In this document: one piece after another, positions 47,607 through 56,629 of the stretch
Layout of the letters: each line of letters begins with the position of its first letter
How positions within the stretch are numbered: the stretch's first letter is position 1
NCBI GenBank assembly: GCA_902800965.1
Contig: CADCGK010000002.1
Span: forward strand, 1-64,000
Length of the DNA stretch: 64,000 bases
Reading direction: 5' to 3'
DNA from: an uncultured Bacteroidia bacterium
GTDB lineage: Bacteria > Bacteroidota > Bacteroidia > Bacteroidales > F082
Notes under the pieces: generated by a model
What the model was told of the DNA's origin: nothing
The model's input: the letters and a program-made list of their open reading frames with translations, nothing else
The model's database searches: none
Translations under genes and position numbers: made by a program

Positions 47607-48792
47607 TAGATGGAAATTGGTCTTTCAGGCCGTAATTCTTGTCCTTTGCTTCGCCTCTTGCTCGCCGATTGTCCACAAGAACATTAGCAAAAGGCTTCCC
47701 CCATTGGATGAAACCAAAAATGTGGTCATTTACGATGTCGGGGTGATGCCACCCAAAAACGCTGAAGTGCTGGGGAGCGTCATGGTGGAGAATGGACTGG
47801 GCCGTTGCGATTGGGAACGCATTCTAAAGAAGGCCCAAGAAACCGCCAGGTCTGTCGGAGGAAACGGACTTGAGATTCTTGAACATGCTTATCCGGGCGA
47901 CATCGATCTCTGTCACATTATCGTGGCCCACATCCTCAATATCGACCCGAACAATAAGCCCGCTGAGCCTTCGGAGTTTGCCAAACAGAACTTCCATGAC
48001 TATGTCGTTTTGACAGAAGGTGACACCACGCGTTGCATGATAACGGACGAAAACCAGCAGATGCTTTGCTTCGTCTATGAAGGGCAAGGTCTGGTCAGAA
48101 GGGCTCAGGTTGAAAAACAAAAGATTCTCGCCTATCACATCGATGACCCTGTAGCCTTGGCGGATCTTCAATACCAGCGGACCAAAAAAGACTTTACGGT
48201 ACGTTTCGGTTTCGACGGAGGCTACACTTTCCGAACTGCCCGGATACCCAGTGATGCTTCTAGCGACTATAAGGATTATCTCCGCAAACTAAAGAGAGGG
48301 CCCGTGGCAGGAGCGGATGTGCGGTTCAATGTTGACAACATGTACACGCTCGGCCTTCACTACAGCCGTTTTATGAGCAATAATTCGGCCTATTTCTATG
48401 CCTACGACGAAAACGAAAATTATTACGAAGGCATCGTCAGTGACGACCATGTCATCAATTTCTACGCCTTTTCGTTTGGAGGCTATGGATTCAACAGAAA
48501 AAACGAGAAGCATCGCTTGCTTATCGAGTATCTGATAGGGCTTATGACCTATTACGATTACGCGGAAGAGTTTGGTTACAAGTACAATGTAAAAGGCGCC
48601 ACCTTGGGGATGGGCGTTGCCTTGGATTATGATTATATGCTTTCGAAACATATAGGCATCGGTGCAGGGTTTTCATACTGCGGAGGTTTGCTCTCCAAGG
48701 TTTATGTCAACAACGCTGAGGAGGATCTCGGGCAGAACAAAATCGGACTTGGTCGCATCAATCTCACGGCAGGTGTCAGGTTTTATCTTTAA
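47599..48792 (+). CDS. Lipoprotein with C-terminal beta-barrel-like region, unknown function
   Basis: 397 residues. Lipobox-like LVLCFASC (Cys ~21). Residues ~35-110 (KNVVIYDVGVMPPKNAEVLG and ARSVGGNGLEILEH) resemble small alpha-beta domains of surface lipoproteins that follow paralogous barrel proteins. Residues ~195-397 have amphipathic strands (FTVRFGFDGGYTF, YTLGLHYSRFMSNN, GRINLTAGVRFYL) and an aromatic/Leu end, as in an outer-membrane barrel. A lipid anchor and a barrel in one chain is unusual; the signal could be ordinary instead. It overlaps cstA by 8 bases. Confidence 0.65.
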   Translation: MNNRWKLVFQAVILVLCFASCSPIVHKNISKRLPPLDETKNVVIYDVGVMPPKNAEVLGSVMVENGLGRCDWERILKKAQETARSVGGNGLEILEHAYPGDIDLCHIIVAHILNIDPNNKPAEPSEFAKQNFHDYVVLTEGDTTRCMITDENQQMLCFVYEGQGLVRRAQVEKQKILAYHIDDPVALADLQYQRTKKDFTVRFGFDGGYTFRTARIPSDASSDYKDYLRKLKRGPVAGADVRFNVDNMYTLGLHYSRFMSNNSAYFYAYDENENYYEGIVSDDHVINFYAFSFGGYGFNRKNEKHRLLIEYLIGLMTYYDYAEEFGYKYNVKGATLGMGVALDYDYMLSKHIGIGAGFSYCGGLLSKVYVNNAEEDLGQNKIGLGRINLTAGVRFYL

Positions 48793-48801
48793 TTCTTTGT
48801 C

Positions 48802-50754
48802 ATGATCTCCGTCCAAAATCTCAGCATGCACTTCACCGGTGACGATTTGTTCACCGACATCACCTTCTTGATTCGGGAGAAGGACCGAATCGGTTTGGTG
48901 GGCCACAACGGTGCCGGTAAGACCACCTTGCTCAAGCTGATCTGTGGACTGGAGCAGCCCTCCAAGGGCGATGTCATCGTGCCCGAAGGCGTCACCATCG
49001 GTTATCTGCCCCAAGAGAAGAACGTTAACAGCCCCAACACGGTATTGGACGAGGCCATGACCGCCTTCGACGAGTACCACCAACTGGAATGGGAGGTGGA
49101 GCAGCTGCAGAAGGCCATGATGGAGCGCACCGACTACGAAAGCCGGGAATACCAGCGCCTCATCGAGCACCTCAACCTACTCAACGACCGCCTGAACATG
49201 ATGGGTGGAAACGCCATCGAGGGTGAGGCCGAACGTATTTTGGTCGGACTGGGTTTCGAACATGAAGACATGCAACGTCCCATGCGGGAGTTCAGCAACG
49301 GTTGGCAGATGCGTGTGGAGTTGGCCAAAATCCTGCTGAAGAAGCCCAACCTATTGCTTCTCGACGAGCCCACCAACCACCTCGACATCGAGTCCATCCA
49401 ATGGCTGGAAGGCTTCCTGAAGTCGTACTACGGCGCTATCCTGATGGTCTCGCACGACCGAGCCTTCCTCGATAACATCACCATCCGTACCATTGAGATC
49501 TCGAACGGCAAGATCTACGACTACAAGGCCTCCTACTCTGATTATGTCACTCTCCGCGAAGAACGGGTGGACATGCAGCGCAACGCCTACAACAACCAGC
49601 AGCGTGAGATAAAGGAGATCGAGGCCTTCATCGAGCGGTTTCGCTACAAGGCCACCAAGGCCAAGCAGGTGCAGAGCCGCGTGAAGCTGTTGGAGAAGAT
49701 GGATGAAATTGTGGTCGATGACATCGACAACACCGCCATCCACTTCAAGTTTCCGCCAGCACCCCATTCAGGCAAGGTGACACTCGAGCTGAACCATGTT
49801 GGCAAAACCTACGACGACAAAGTCATTTTGAAGGATGTCAACCTGCTCATTCCCAGAGGTGAGAAAATTGCTTTTGTGGGTCGCAACGGCGAAGGCAAAT
49901 CCACCCTCTCGAAGATCATCTGTGGCGTGCTCGACCATGAAGGCGAGGTGAAGCTCGGCCATGAAGTCAAGATTGGATACTATGCCCAAAACCAGCAGGA
50001 CATGCTCGACATGAACAAGACCGTGTTTGAGACCTTGGACGATGTGGCTGTTGGCGACATGCGTCTGAAAGTCAAGGCCTTGTTGGGCGCTTTTCTCTTC
50101 CGAGGAGATGACATCGACAAAAAGGTAAAGGTGCTCTCCGGCGGCGAAAAGGCCAGACTTTCTTTGGCAAAGATGCTTCTCTTCCCTACCAACCTTTTGG
50201 TCTTGGACGAGCCCACCAACCATCTGGACATGCTCTCAAAAGACATTCTGAAGAATGCCTTGATTCAATACGATGGCACTTTGATCATCGTCTCACACGA
50301 CCGCGACTTCCTGCAAGGGCTGACCAACAAGGTATATGAGTTCAAGAAGCCCAACATCAAGGAATATATTGGTGACATCTACGACTTTTTGGAGCAGAAG
50401 AACCTCAACCATCTGAAAGAATTGGAAATCGCCGCCAAGCAACAGCCACAAAAAGTCACCACCGAGCCCGTTTCACAGAACAAGATCAACTACGAGCGCA
50501 AGAAGCAAATCGACGCCAAGCTACGCAAGGTCGATAAGGAGATTCAGCGTTTGGAGGATGCCATCGGCAAGATGGAGCAGGAGTTAGCCTCTTTGGACGA
50601 GATCATGAGCCATCCCGACGAGCACCCCGAGGTGAAGGTGGATAACGACCTGTTTTGGTCCTACGGCAAGAAAAAAGAAGCGCTCCAACAGCTCATGGAT
50701 GAATGGGGCGAGAGACAATTGGAGCGCGAAGACGTTTTAGCTGAATATAATTAG
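48802..50754 (+). CDS. ABC-F family ATPase
   Basis: 650 residues with two ABC domains and no membrane part. Domain 1: Walker A GHNGAGKTT near 35, signature SNGWQMRVELAK near 165, Walker B LLLLDEPTNHLD. The linker (~240-330) is the ABC-F P-site tRNA interaction motif. Domain 2: Walker A GRNGEGKST near 361, LSGGEKARLSLAK near 443, LLVLDEPTNHLD. A C-terminal coiled coil (~560-650) follows, as in Uup/YdiF. ABC-F proteins act on the ribosome. The genes around it (prfB) also concern translation. Confidence 0.93.
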   Translation: MISVQNLSMHFTGDDLFTDITFLIREKDRIGLVGHNGAGKTTLLKLICGLEQPSKGDVIVPEGVTIGYLPQEKNVNSPNTVLDEAMTAFDEYHQLEWEVEQLQKAMMERTDYESREYQRLIEHLNLLNDRLNMMGGNAIEGEAERILVGLGFEHEDMQRPMREFSNGWQMRVELAKILLKKPNLLLLDEPTNHLDIESIQWLEGFLKSYYGAILMVSHDRAFLDNITIRTIEISNGKIYDYKASYSDYVTLREERVDMQRNAYNNQQREIKEIEAFIERFRYKATKAKQVQSRVKLLEKMDEIVVDDIDNTAIHFKFPPAPHSGKVTLELNHVGKTYDDKVILKDVNLLIPRGEKIAFVGRNGEGKSTLSKIICGVLDHEGEVKLGHEVKIGYYAQNQQDMLDMNKTVFETLDDVAVGDMRLKVKALLGAFLFRGDDIDKKVKVLSGGEKARLSLAKMLLFPTNLLVLDEPTNHLDMLSKDILKNALIQYDGTLIIVSHDRDFLQGLTNKVYEFKKPNIKEYIGDIYDFLEQKNLNHLKELEIAAKQQPQKVTTEPVSQNKINYERKKQIDAKLRKVDKEIQRLEDAIGKMEQELASLDEIMSHPDEHPEVKVDNDLFWSYGKKKEALQQLMDEWGERQLEREDVLAEYN

Positions 50755-50765
50755 CCGAAGGTGAC

Positions 50766-52547
50766 TTATTGAATCACTAGATCAAACGGCATCCTAGCTT
50801 GGATTCCAGTGTTCTTCTGGAGGTTCTCCAAGCCTACGTAGTAGTGATAATACACGCCAAGTTTCTGTTTCATGATGGCTTCAATCTCATCAGGCTTGTT
50901 CATCGATTCCATGATACGAGTGAAGAAGTCTTTTTCCTTAGGCAGCTCCACTACTTTGTAGTCGCTGCCGAGGTTAGCTTTCTGCACAGCATAGGCAATG
51001 GCATCTTCCAGATCGCCCAACTGGTCAACCAGACCGATTTCAATTGCATCGGCGCCAGCCCAAACGCGTCCTTGTCCAATGCTATCAACATAGCTTTGGC
51101 GCAAGCCACGGCCCTCGGCTACACGACTGGTAAAATCGTCGTAGGTCTTTACCACATTCTCCTGCAGTTTTGCGTATTGGAAAGGTGTAAGCGGTTCGAC
51201 AATGGTGCCAAAGTCGGCATTCTCATTAGTCTTGACCACGTCGAAAGTCAGACCGATCTTGTCGTTAAGGAAGCCTTTCATGTTCGGGAAGGTGCCAAAC
51301 ACACCAATGGAGCCTGTAAGTGTTGTAGGATCAGCAAAGATACGATCACCTTTGGCTGAGATCCAATAGCCGCCTGAAGCCGCATAGTTGCCCATCGAGA
51401 CGATGACCGGCTTCACCTCTTTGGTAAGGTCAAGCTCACGACCGATGATGGCCGAAGCCACAGCGCTGCCGCCAGGAGAGTTGACACGCAGCACAACGGC
51501 TTTCACATTATTGTCCTCACGTGCTTTGCGAATCGTTTTGGTAAGGTTTTCAGAATAGATGTTATCATCATTGCCCTTGCCGTCGAAGATCTGGCCTGAA
51601 GCATAGATGACGGCCACTTCGTTCTTGCTGGGGTTCTTGATTTTATAAGATTTTGCGTAGTTAGTATTACTTATAGCATTGATTTTCTTATTGTTGCCAG
51701 TTAGGTTCTTCAGCTCGTCCAGCACCTGATCCTTAAACAATAGGCCGTCCACCAGGCCATAATCCAGTGCTTTTTGAGCATTGGTTATCAGCTCCAAGTT
51801 ATCGGCGAGTTCATTCAGTTTTTCCACGCTGATATTGCGGGTTTCACTGATACCTTTCAAGATTTGTCCCCAAACCGTCCCCAGGAGTTTGTCCATTTGC
51901 TCGCGGTTAGCCTCACTCATCTTATCAAGGAAATATGGCTCCACGGCGCTCTTAAAGCGGTTGTTGGGACCGCGTACAATCTGCATTTCGATATCAAGCT
52001 TATCTAACAGATGTTTGTAGAACATGATTTGCGAAGCCATGCCGTGCAAATCGAGCATTCCCTCCGGGTTAAGCCAAATCCTGTCAGCGATGGAAGCCAT
52101 ATAATAGGCACTTTGGGAATAAGCCTCACCATAACAAACGATGAATTTTCCTGATTCCTTGAACTCAGCGAGTTTTGAGCGGATTTCTTCAAGGGTGGCT
52201 GTTGAGGTAGGGATGCTGCTCAATTCCATGTAAATGCCTTTGATATTCGGATCGGTCTTGGCTTGTTCGATATTACGCAGGATCTCATTCAGCCCTGTAT
52301 TTTCCAAGGTCTCCATGGTATTGAAGTTGATGGTGCCGAAAGGATTGTCAACTGTACGGTCTTGGATTTCATAGTTAAGTTTCATGAAAAGCACTGAATT
52401 AGGCTTAACGACGGTGGTTGTCTCTGGTGATGACTTGGACAACCCTGCAATCATGGCGGAAACCACACCAACTTTAACGAAAAAGTTGATCAGCAATGCG
52501 ATCAAGGTGCCGATAAAAGCGGCAATGACAACTTTATAGAATTTCAT
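50766..52547 (-). CDS. sppA: Signal peptide peptidase SppA (long form)
   Basis: 593 residues, like the tandem-domain E. coli enzyme. An N-terminal membrane anchor (~8-35) is followed by two ClpP-like domains. The catalytic Lys is in FKSAVEPYF near 203, the nucleophile Ser in YAASGGYWIS near 388. It cleaves remnant signal peptides in the inner membrane. Promoter TTG-N20-TAACTTTG upstream; it is divergent from folK. Confidence 0.94.
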   Translation of the reverse strand: MKFYKVVIAAFIGTLIALLINFFVKVGVVSAMIAGLSKSSPETTTVVKPNSVLFMKLNYEIQDRTVDNPFGTINFNTMETLENTGLNEILRNIEQAKTDPNIKGIYMELSSIPTSTATLEEIRSKLAEFKESGKFIVCYGEAYSQSAYYMASIADRIWLNPEGMLDLHGMASQIMFYKHLLDKLDIEMQIVRGPNNRFKSAVEPYFLDKMSEANREQMDKLLGTVWGQILKGISETRNISVEKLNELADNLELITNAQKALDYGLVDGLLFKDQVLDELKNLTGNNKKINAISNTNYAKSYKIKNPSKNEVAVIYASGQIFDGKGNDDNIYSENLTKTIRKAREDNNVKAVVLRVNSPGGSAVASAIIGRELDLTKEVKPVIVSMGNYAASGGYWISAKGDRIFADPTTLTGSIGVFGTFPNMKGFLNDKIGLTFDVVKTNENADFGTIVEPLTPFQYAKLQENVVKTYDDFTSRVAEGRGLRQSYVDSIGQGRVWAGADAIEIGLVDQLGDLEDAIAYAVQKANLGSDYKVVELPKEKDFFTRIMESMNKPDEIEAIMKQKLGVYYHYYVGLENLQKNTGIQARMPFDLVIQ

Positions 52548-52573
52548 GGTTTTAGAGTTTGTTTTTGCAGCCG

Positions 52574-52604
52574 CAAAGTTACATCAAAATCCTTATCTTT
52601 GCAA
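52574..52604 (-). promoter_or_regulatory. sppA promoter (TTG-N20-TAACTTTG)
   Basis: Minus strand: TTG (plus 52602-52604), 20 bases, TAACTTTG (plus 52574-52581), 26 bases from the ATG at 52547. It interleaves with the folK promoter on the other strand. Confidence 0.65.
52594..52601 (+). promoter_or_regulatory. folK promoter -7 element (TATCTTTG), predicted leaderless start
   Basis: TAnnTTTG match that ends 4 bases before the folK ATG at 52606. Since transcription starts about five bases past the element, the mRNA would begin at or beside the ATG. Confidence 0.6.
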
Positions 52605-52605
52605 C

Positions 52606-53100
52606 ATGACAAGGTGTTATATCTTATTCGGTTCCAATCAAGGTGACAAGCAAGCATTACTTGAGGAGGCATGTTCTCTTATTAATAAAAGGTGTGGCAT
52701 GCTGGTGGAGCGTTCCTCTGCCTATCTTTCAGAGCCATGGGGGTTTGAAGCCGAGGAGTGGTTCCTGAACGAGTTGCTGGTAGTGGAGACCGAGTTAGAT
52801 CCCGACAACCTGATGGACAGACTTATGGAAATCGAGCACAAGTTGGGCAGGGTTAGGCATCCCTCAAAAAAAGGCTACAGTTCCCGAACGGTAGATTTGG
52901 ACATCCTTTATTATGGTGACCAAAACGTTAGGACAGATAAAGTGACCATTCCCCATCCCCGACTGCACTTGAGACGTTTCGCTCTGCTTCCATTATGCGA
53001 GTTGATCCCTGATTTTCTTCACCCAAAATTCAATGTCAGCCAACAACAATTGCTTGATAATTGTTCCGATGCAAGTAAAGTTTATGTATCTTTGCCTTGA
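52606..53100 (+). CDS. folK: 6-hydroxymethyl-7,8-dihydropterin pyrophosphokinase (HPPK)
   Basis: 164 residues; transfers pyrophosphate from ATP to the pterin in folate synthesis. Motifs: LFGSNQGDK near residue 7, the SEPWGF loop near 42, LGRVRHPSKKGYSSRTVDLDIL near 80-101 in its Arg-rich and DLDIL parts, IPHPRLHLRRFALLPL near 119. ATG 52606 is the start; a longer reading from 52546 lacks family residues and crosses the promoter. The next gene begins 2 bases after its stop. The folate enzyme 5-FTHF cyclo-ligase lies 6.6 kb on. Confidence 0.94.
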   Translation: MTRCYILFGSNQGDKQALLEEACSLINKRCGMLVERSSAYLSEPWGFEAEEWFLNELLVVETELDPDNLMDRLMEIEHKLGRVRHPSKKGYSSRTVDLDILYYGDQNVRTDKVTIPHPRLHLRRFALLPLCELIPDFLHPKFNVSQQQLLDNCSDASKVYVSLP

Positions 53101-53102
53101 TT

Positions 53103-53744
53103 ATGCAATACAATTACGTCGCAATAGAGGGAACCATTGGAGCAGGCAAGACCACGCTCTCAACTCGTATTGCCAACGACTTCAACGGCAAGTTGGTCTT
53201 GGAGGAGTTTGAAGCAGACAAAAACCCATTTCTGCCGAAGTTCTATAAAGAGCCCGACAAGTATGCTTTTCAGGTGGAGATGACCTTTTTGGCCTTGCGT
53301 TTTCAGCAGCTGAAAGACAAGTTGGCCAATCTGGATCTGTTTCACGACTTCATCATCTCCGACTATTACGTCGCCAAGTCACTGATCTTTTCCAAAAACA
53401 ATTTACAAGAGGACGAATACCAGTTATTTGCTCGCTTTTTCAACATCATCTTTGCCAACTTGCCCAAACCCGAGTTGATGGTCTATTTGTATTTGGATGT
53501 AGATCATTTGCAATACAACATCCGGAAACGCGGAAGGACGTATGAGCAAGGCATCTCCAACGAGTATTTGGAGAGTGTGCAGCAGGGTTATTTCGACTTC
53601 ATCAAGCAGCAGCAGAATGAGATGCGGATCTTGGTTCTTGACACCAACCGGCTTGATTTCGTTGCCAACGAGAAAGACTATTTACAGATTGTAGAGGCCA
53701 TTAACCAGCCGTACGATATTGGGGTTCACAGAATAGAGTTTTAG
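53103..53744 (+). CDS. Deoxynucleoside kinase
   Basis: 213 residues of the dCK/dGK-type family: P-loop GTIGAGKTT near 9-17, the substrate-binding block LEEFEADKNPFLPKFY near 33, DYYVAKSLIF near 87, and the Arg-rich lid YNIRKRGRTYE near 139. It phosphorylates a salvaged deoxynucleoside; the base cannot be read with certainty. ATG 53103 chosen (MQYNYVAIEG), 2 bases after folK; the TTG at 53097 would overlap the folK stop. Confidence 0.9.
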   Translation: MQYNYVAIEGTIGAGKTTLSTRIANDFNGKLVLEEFEADKNPFLPKFYKEPDKYAFQVEMTFLALRFQQLKDKLANLDLFHDFIISDYYVAKSLIFSKNNLQEDEYQLFARFFNIIFANLPKPELMVYLYLDVDHLQYNIRKRGRTYEQGISNEYLESVQQGYFDFIKQQQNEMRILVLDTNRLDFVANEKDYLQIVEAINQPYDIGVHRIEF

Positions 53745-53749
53745 ATAAA

Positions 53750-53808
53750 AGATAAGAGATAAAAGATAAAAGTTGGTGAAATTAACTTTTATCTTTTATC
53801 TCTTATCT
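53750..53808. repeat. Perfect 25-bp inverted repeat of ATAAAAG words
   Basis: Arms 53750-53774 and 53784-53808, spacer GGTGAAATT, directly after the kinase stop and before the terminator. The arms are themselves tandem GATAAAA / GATAAGA words. Confidence 0.85.
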
Positions 53809-53815
53809 CTAAACT

Positions 53816-53847
53816 AAAAAAGGCCGCTCGTTTGAGCGGCCTTTTTT
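53816..53847. terminator. Bidirectional terminator between the kinase and OmpA genes
   Basis: Hairpin GGCCGCTC-GTTT-GAGCGGCC (53822-53841) with A6 on one side and T6 on the other, so it works for folK-kinase (+) and for the porin (-). Confidence 0.92.
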
Positions 53848-53869
53848 GTGATCATCTTCTCAAGAATGA

Positions 53870-55831
53870 TTACTTGACGAAGACTTCAGCGCGACGGATC
53901 AGCGGCAGAATGTCTTTTTCGAGTTCAGGATAAACATTGATCATGTTCTTGATTTCCTGTTCTTTTCTAGCCTGGCTGCCAGCGTTGTTGATGACGCGGA
54001 CAATCTGATCTTTGTCTTTGATGTTGGAGTTCTGGACGAGTTCGATGAACTTATCCCAGTCAGGACCGAAGCCCTTGGCATTGAAGGTAAAGTTCTTTTC
54101 GTCCACTTTCACCTTCTTCATCTGGTTCTTGATAGCCTTTTGTGCAGCGTCGGCACGGTTGTCAGCCAGATTGTTGTTGAGTGAGAGTTCACCTTCAGGT
54201 GATGCCCAGCCTTCGATTTCGAAGCCGTTGATAGCTTCACCGGCGGCGAGTTTTTCAGCAAGAGCCTTAGCGGCTTCCTTGTTCATCTTGGTGTTAGGCT
54301 TCAGATCGCTTGAGTTGTAGTCGAAGTAGAAGATAGCGATGGGCTCTCTTGGAGCGACGAGCTCAGCAGCGGTGCCTTGTTGCCAATCACCAATGTTGTC
54401 ATCCTTGCAGTTAGCCTTGACATAGACGTTGTACTTGCCATATTCAACATCGTTGAAGGTGTAGCTGGTTTCTTTCACGCCAGTCACGGTAGCGGCATCA
54501 GGAGTGCCTTCGCCGAAGTACAGGTCGTAAGATTCAGCATCGCCATTCCAGCTGATGGTCACGTTCTTACCATCAACAACGGTCTTGATGTTGCTGACTT
54601 CGCACTTCACGACAGGAACGAGAACGCCTTGGGTGATGATTCTGTCGCCACCTTGGGTGAAGTAAACGTTCTTGACGATGTCATCCTGTGAAGGATAGAT
54701 GGTGCCGTCATAGACATAGAACATAGGATTGCCGATGAGCTTGCCGTTTTCCATGCCAGGAGCATAGTCCATGCAGTAATGCTTGGTGAATTCGCCACCA
54801 TTCTTGTAGTTGACTTGGAAGTCACCTTGTCCTTTAACCTTTTCACCGACGAATGTGACAGGCTCGAGTTCAACTTGGCCGCCTTCGTAGGTCATGGTAG
54901 GAGTGATGTTCATGACAGCTTCTTTCTCGAAGTATTCGCCAGGAACGTTGAAGATCACGTCGAAGCAAACCTTGCCGTTTTCTTCTTGCAGCGGTTCAGG
55001 ATTCACTCTCATGGTGATATCCTTAGCATTGGCGGCCATCTTTTCGATGTCGCAAGGCTTCTTGTTGAACTTGAAACGAAGACCAGCGTTCACTGAGCTG
55101 TACATATCGTTGATGACTTGGATGTCATCCGGCAATTTCTGAACTTGGTCGAGTTTGTCATTGCCAGCCCAAGTGAAGGTGTAGTCAATGAAGAAATCGA
55201 ACCAGCGAGCGATGTTGAAGTTGATTTCAGCACCAACCGGGACGGTGAATGTCATTTCAGCCTCATCCTTCTTGGCGATCAGTTCAGTTTCGTCAGCTAT
55301 TGTCTTAACAGCACCGGCATGGTAACGGATACCGCCAATACCAAGGTGAGGGATGAAGTTGAACACTCTTCTTGGGTTGTAGCCAAAGAACAAGTTAGTC
55401 AGATTGAAAGTCAAGTTGAGGTTAGCCTCCATAAAGGTGGTCTTGTCAAGCATGGCATTCTCGAAACCCTTGTTGGCCATAGTAGGATCTTCGACAGCAT
55501 TGAAACCGATCAGACGCTGACCTTCTTTTTTACCTTGCAAAGTAGCAGTGCCGAATTTAGCATTGACACCCATAACTTTACTGAATTGATAACCCAGACC
55601 CACTTGACCGTCAAAGTTCTTCAGAAAATAAGGATCAAGTTTCTTGGTTTCAAAATCGAAAGGAATGCCACCGTAGTTGGCAAGGTCTGTGTGGTTAACT
55701 GAGAGACCGCCTTCAGCAAAGAGATAGAAATATCTCTCGACGGGAGCGGACTGCTTTTTCTGGGCGTAAAAGCTCAGAGGAAGGATTGCCATCATGACAA
55801 TCATCATGAATTTAGTCAAATTCTTCTTCAT
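53870..55831 (-). CDS. OmpA-family outer-membrane porin
   Basis: 653 residues. Signal peptide ending SFYAQ; N-terminal beta barrel (~30-260); a middle beta region (~270-490) with an FN3-like segment (YDLYFGEGTPDAATVTG); C-terminal OmpA domain (~505-650, IAIFYFDYNSSDLKPNT ... LADNRADAAQKAI) that binds peptidoglycan. Resembles the major OmpA-like proteins of Bacteroidales that tie the outer membrane to the wall. A promoter at 55896-55926 and its own terminator make it a single-gene unit; codon use is highly regular, consistent with strong expression. Confidence 0.9.
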   Translation of the reverse strand: MKKNLTKFMMIVMMAILPLSFYAQKKQSAPVERYFYLFAEGGLSVNHTDLANYGGIPFDFETKKLDPYFLKNFDGQVGLGYQFSKVMGVNAKFGTATLQGKKEGQRLIGFNAVEDPTMANKGFENAMLDKTTFMEANLNLTFNLTNLFFGYNPRRVFNFIPHLGIGGIRYHAGAVKTIADETELIAKKDEAEMTFTVPVGAEINFNIARWFDFFIDYTFTWAGNDKLDQVQKLPDDIQVINDMYSSVNAGLRFKFNKKPCDIEKMAANAKDITMRVNPEPLQEENGKVCFDVIFNVPGEYFEKEAVMNITPTMTYEGGQVELEPVTFVGEKVKGQGDFQVNYKNGGEFTKHYCMDYAPGMENGKLIGNPMFYVYDGTIYPSQDDIVKNVYFTQGGDRIITQGVLVPVVKCEVSNIKTVVDGKNVTISWNGDAESYDLYFGEGTPDAATVTGVKETSYTFNDVEYGKYNVYVKANCKDDNIGDWQQGTAAELVAPREPIAIFYFDYNSSDLKPNTKMNKEAAKALAEKLAAGEAINGFEIEGWASPEGELSLNNNLADNRADAAQKAIKNQMKKVKVDEKNFTFNAKGFGPDWDKFIELVQNSNIKDKDQIVRVINNAGSQARKEQEIKNMINVYPELEKDILPLIRRAEVFVK

Positions 55832-55895
55832 AATGCAAAAGATTAGTTAAACTTATTTTTATTGTTATTTACTTCAATTATCTACTAAAACCGAA

Positions 55896-55926
55896 CAAAA
55901 ATAGATTTTTTTTTTATTCCAACCAA
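55896..55926 (-). promoter_or_regulatory. Promoter (TTG-N20-TATTTTTG) of the OmpA-family gene
   Basis: Minus strand: TTG (plus 55924-55926), 20 bases, TATTTTTG (plus 55896-55903). The leader is about 60 bases and very AT-rich. Confidence 0.7.
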
Positions 55927-55986
55927 TTTTTTTGCTTTTTTTCAACATTTTTTTCAACATTTTTTTGATTTTTTGGCAAAAATGGA

Positions 55987-56526
55987 TCAAGAAACTGCTT
56001 TTTTCAAGAATAATTGTTCAAAAGAATGCCACATGATAATACCCGAGCACACTGAAACATTTAGTGAATGTTTGGTACCTTCTTGAGGTATTTCGATGGC
56101 ACCGTCACAAAAAGCGAGTGCGCCATCGGAAACTCCTTCCACTTCATTACCCATTATAAAAGCGGCTAGCGGTGGCGTTCGGAAATCTTGAAGCATGACG
56201 CTGTCGTCTACCTGTTCGATGGCATAAATCTTATATCCCATTGACTTCAATTCACGACATGCATCCTCTGTAGTCGAAAAATAGCGCCAACGCACAGTCT
56301 CGTCTGCGCCCAGCGCCGTCTTATGGATTTCACGATGCGGAGGGCATGCCGTAATGCCACACAGGAACAACTCTCCGATCCTGAAAGCATCAGCGGAACG
56401 AAATACAGCACCGACATTGCTTAATGAACGAATATTATCCAATACCATAATCACAGGAAGCTTTTCCACTTCCTCATATTGATCTTTTGAGAGCCTGTTT
56501 AGCTCTTCCATCGTCAGTTTACGCAT
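55987..56526 (-). CDS. TrmH/SpoU family RNA 2'-O-methyltransferase
   Basis: 179 residues of the SPOUT knot fold: motif 1 LDNIRSLSNVGAVFRSADAF near 30-49, motif 2 IMGNEVEGVSDG near 128, motif 3 IPQEGTKHSLNVSVCSGI near 148. It transfers a methyl group from SAM to a ribose in tRNA or rRNA; the target is not clear. It lacks an extra RNA-binding N-terminal domain. Divergent from mutS. Confidence 0.92.
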   Translation of the reverse strand: MRKLTMEELNRLSKDQYEEVEKLPVIMVLDNIRSLSNVGAVFRSADAFRIGELFLCGITACPPHREIHKTALGADETVRWRYFSTTEDACRELKSMGYKIYAIEQVDDSVMLQDFRTPPLAAFIMGNEVEGVSDGALAFCDGAIEIPQEGTKHSLNVSVCSGIIMWHSFEQLFLKKAVS

Positions 56527-56545
56527 ACATTACCTATTAATATTA

Positions 56546-56574
56546 CAAAGATAATAAAACTTTAAATGATACAA
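56546..56574 (-). promoter_or_regulatory. Promoter (TTG-N18-TATCTTTG) of the TrmH gene
   Basis: Minus strand: TTG (plus 56572-56574), 18 bases, TATCTTTG (plus 56546-56553), 19 bases from ATG 56526. Confidence 0.65.
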
Positions 56575-56603
56575 CTAAGGAATCAACATGTTTGAGAATT
56601 TCT

Positions 56604-56611
56604 TATTTTTG
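56604..56611 (+). promoter_or_regulatory. Promoter -7 element (TATTTTTG) of mutS
   Basis: TAnnTTTG match 18 bases before ATG 56630. It lies inside the reading frame that would start at 56588, which speaks for the shorter protein. Confidence 0.55.
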
Positions 56612-56629
56612 TCAGACAAAAATTTCGAG

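Noticed and set aside
53745..53815. Repeated ATAAAAG words as a small CRISPR-like array
   Set aside because: Units are only about 7 bases, with no spacers and no cas genes; it is an inverted word repeat.
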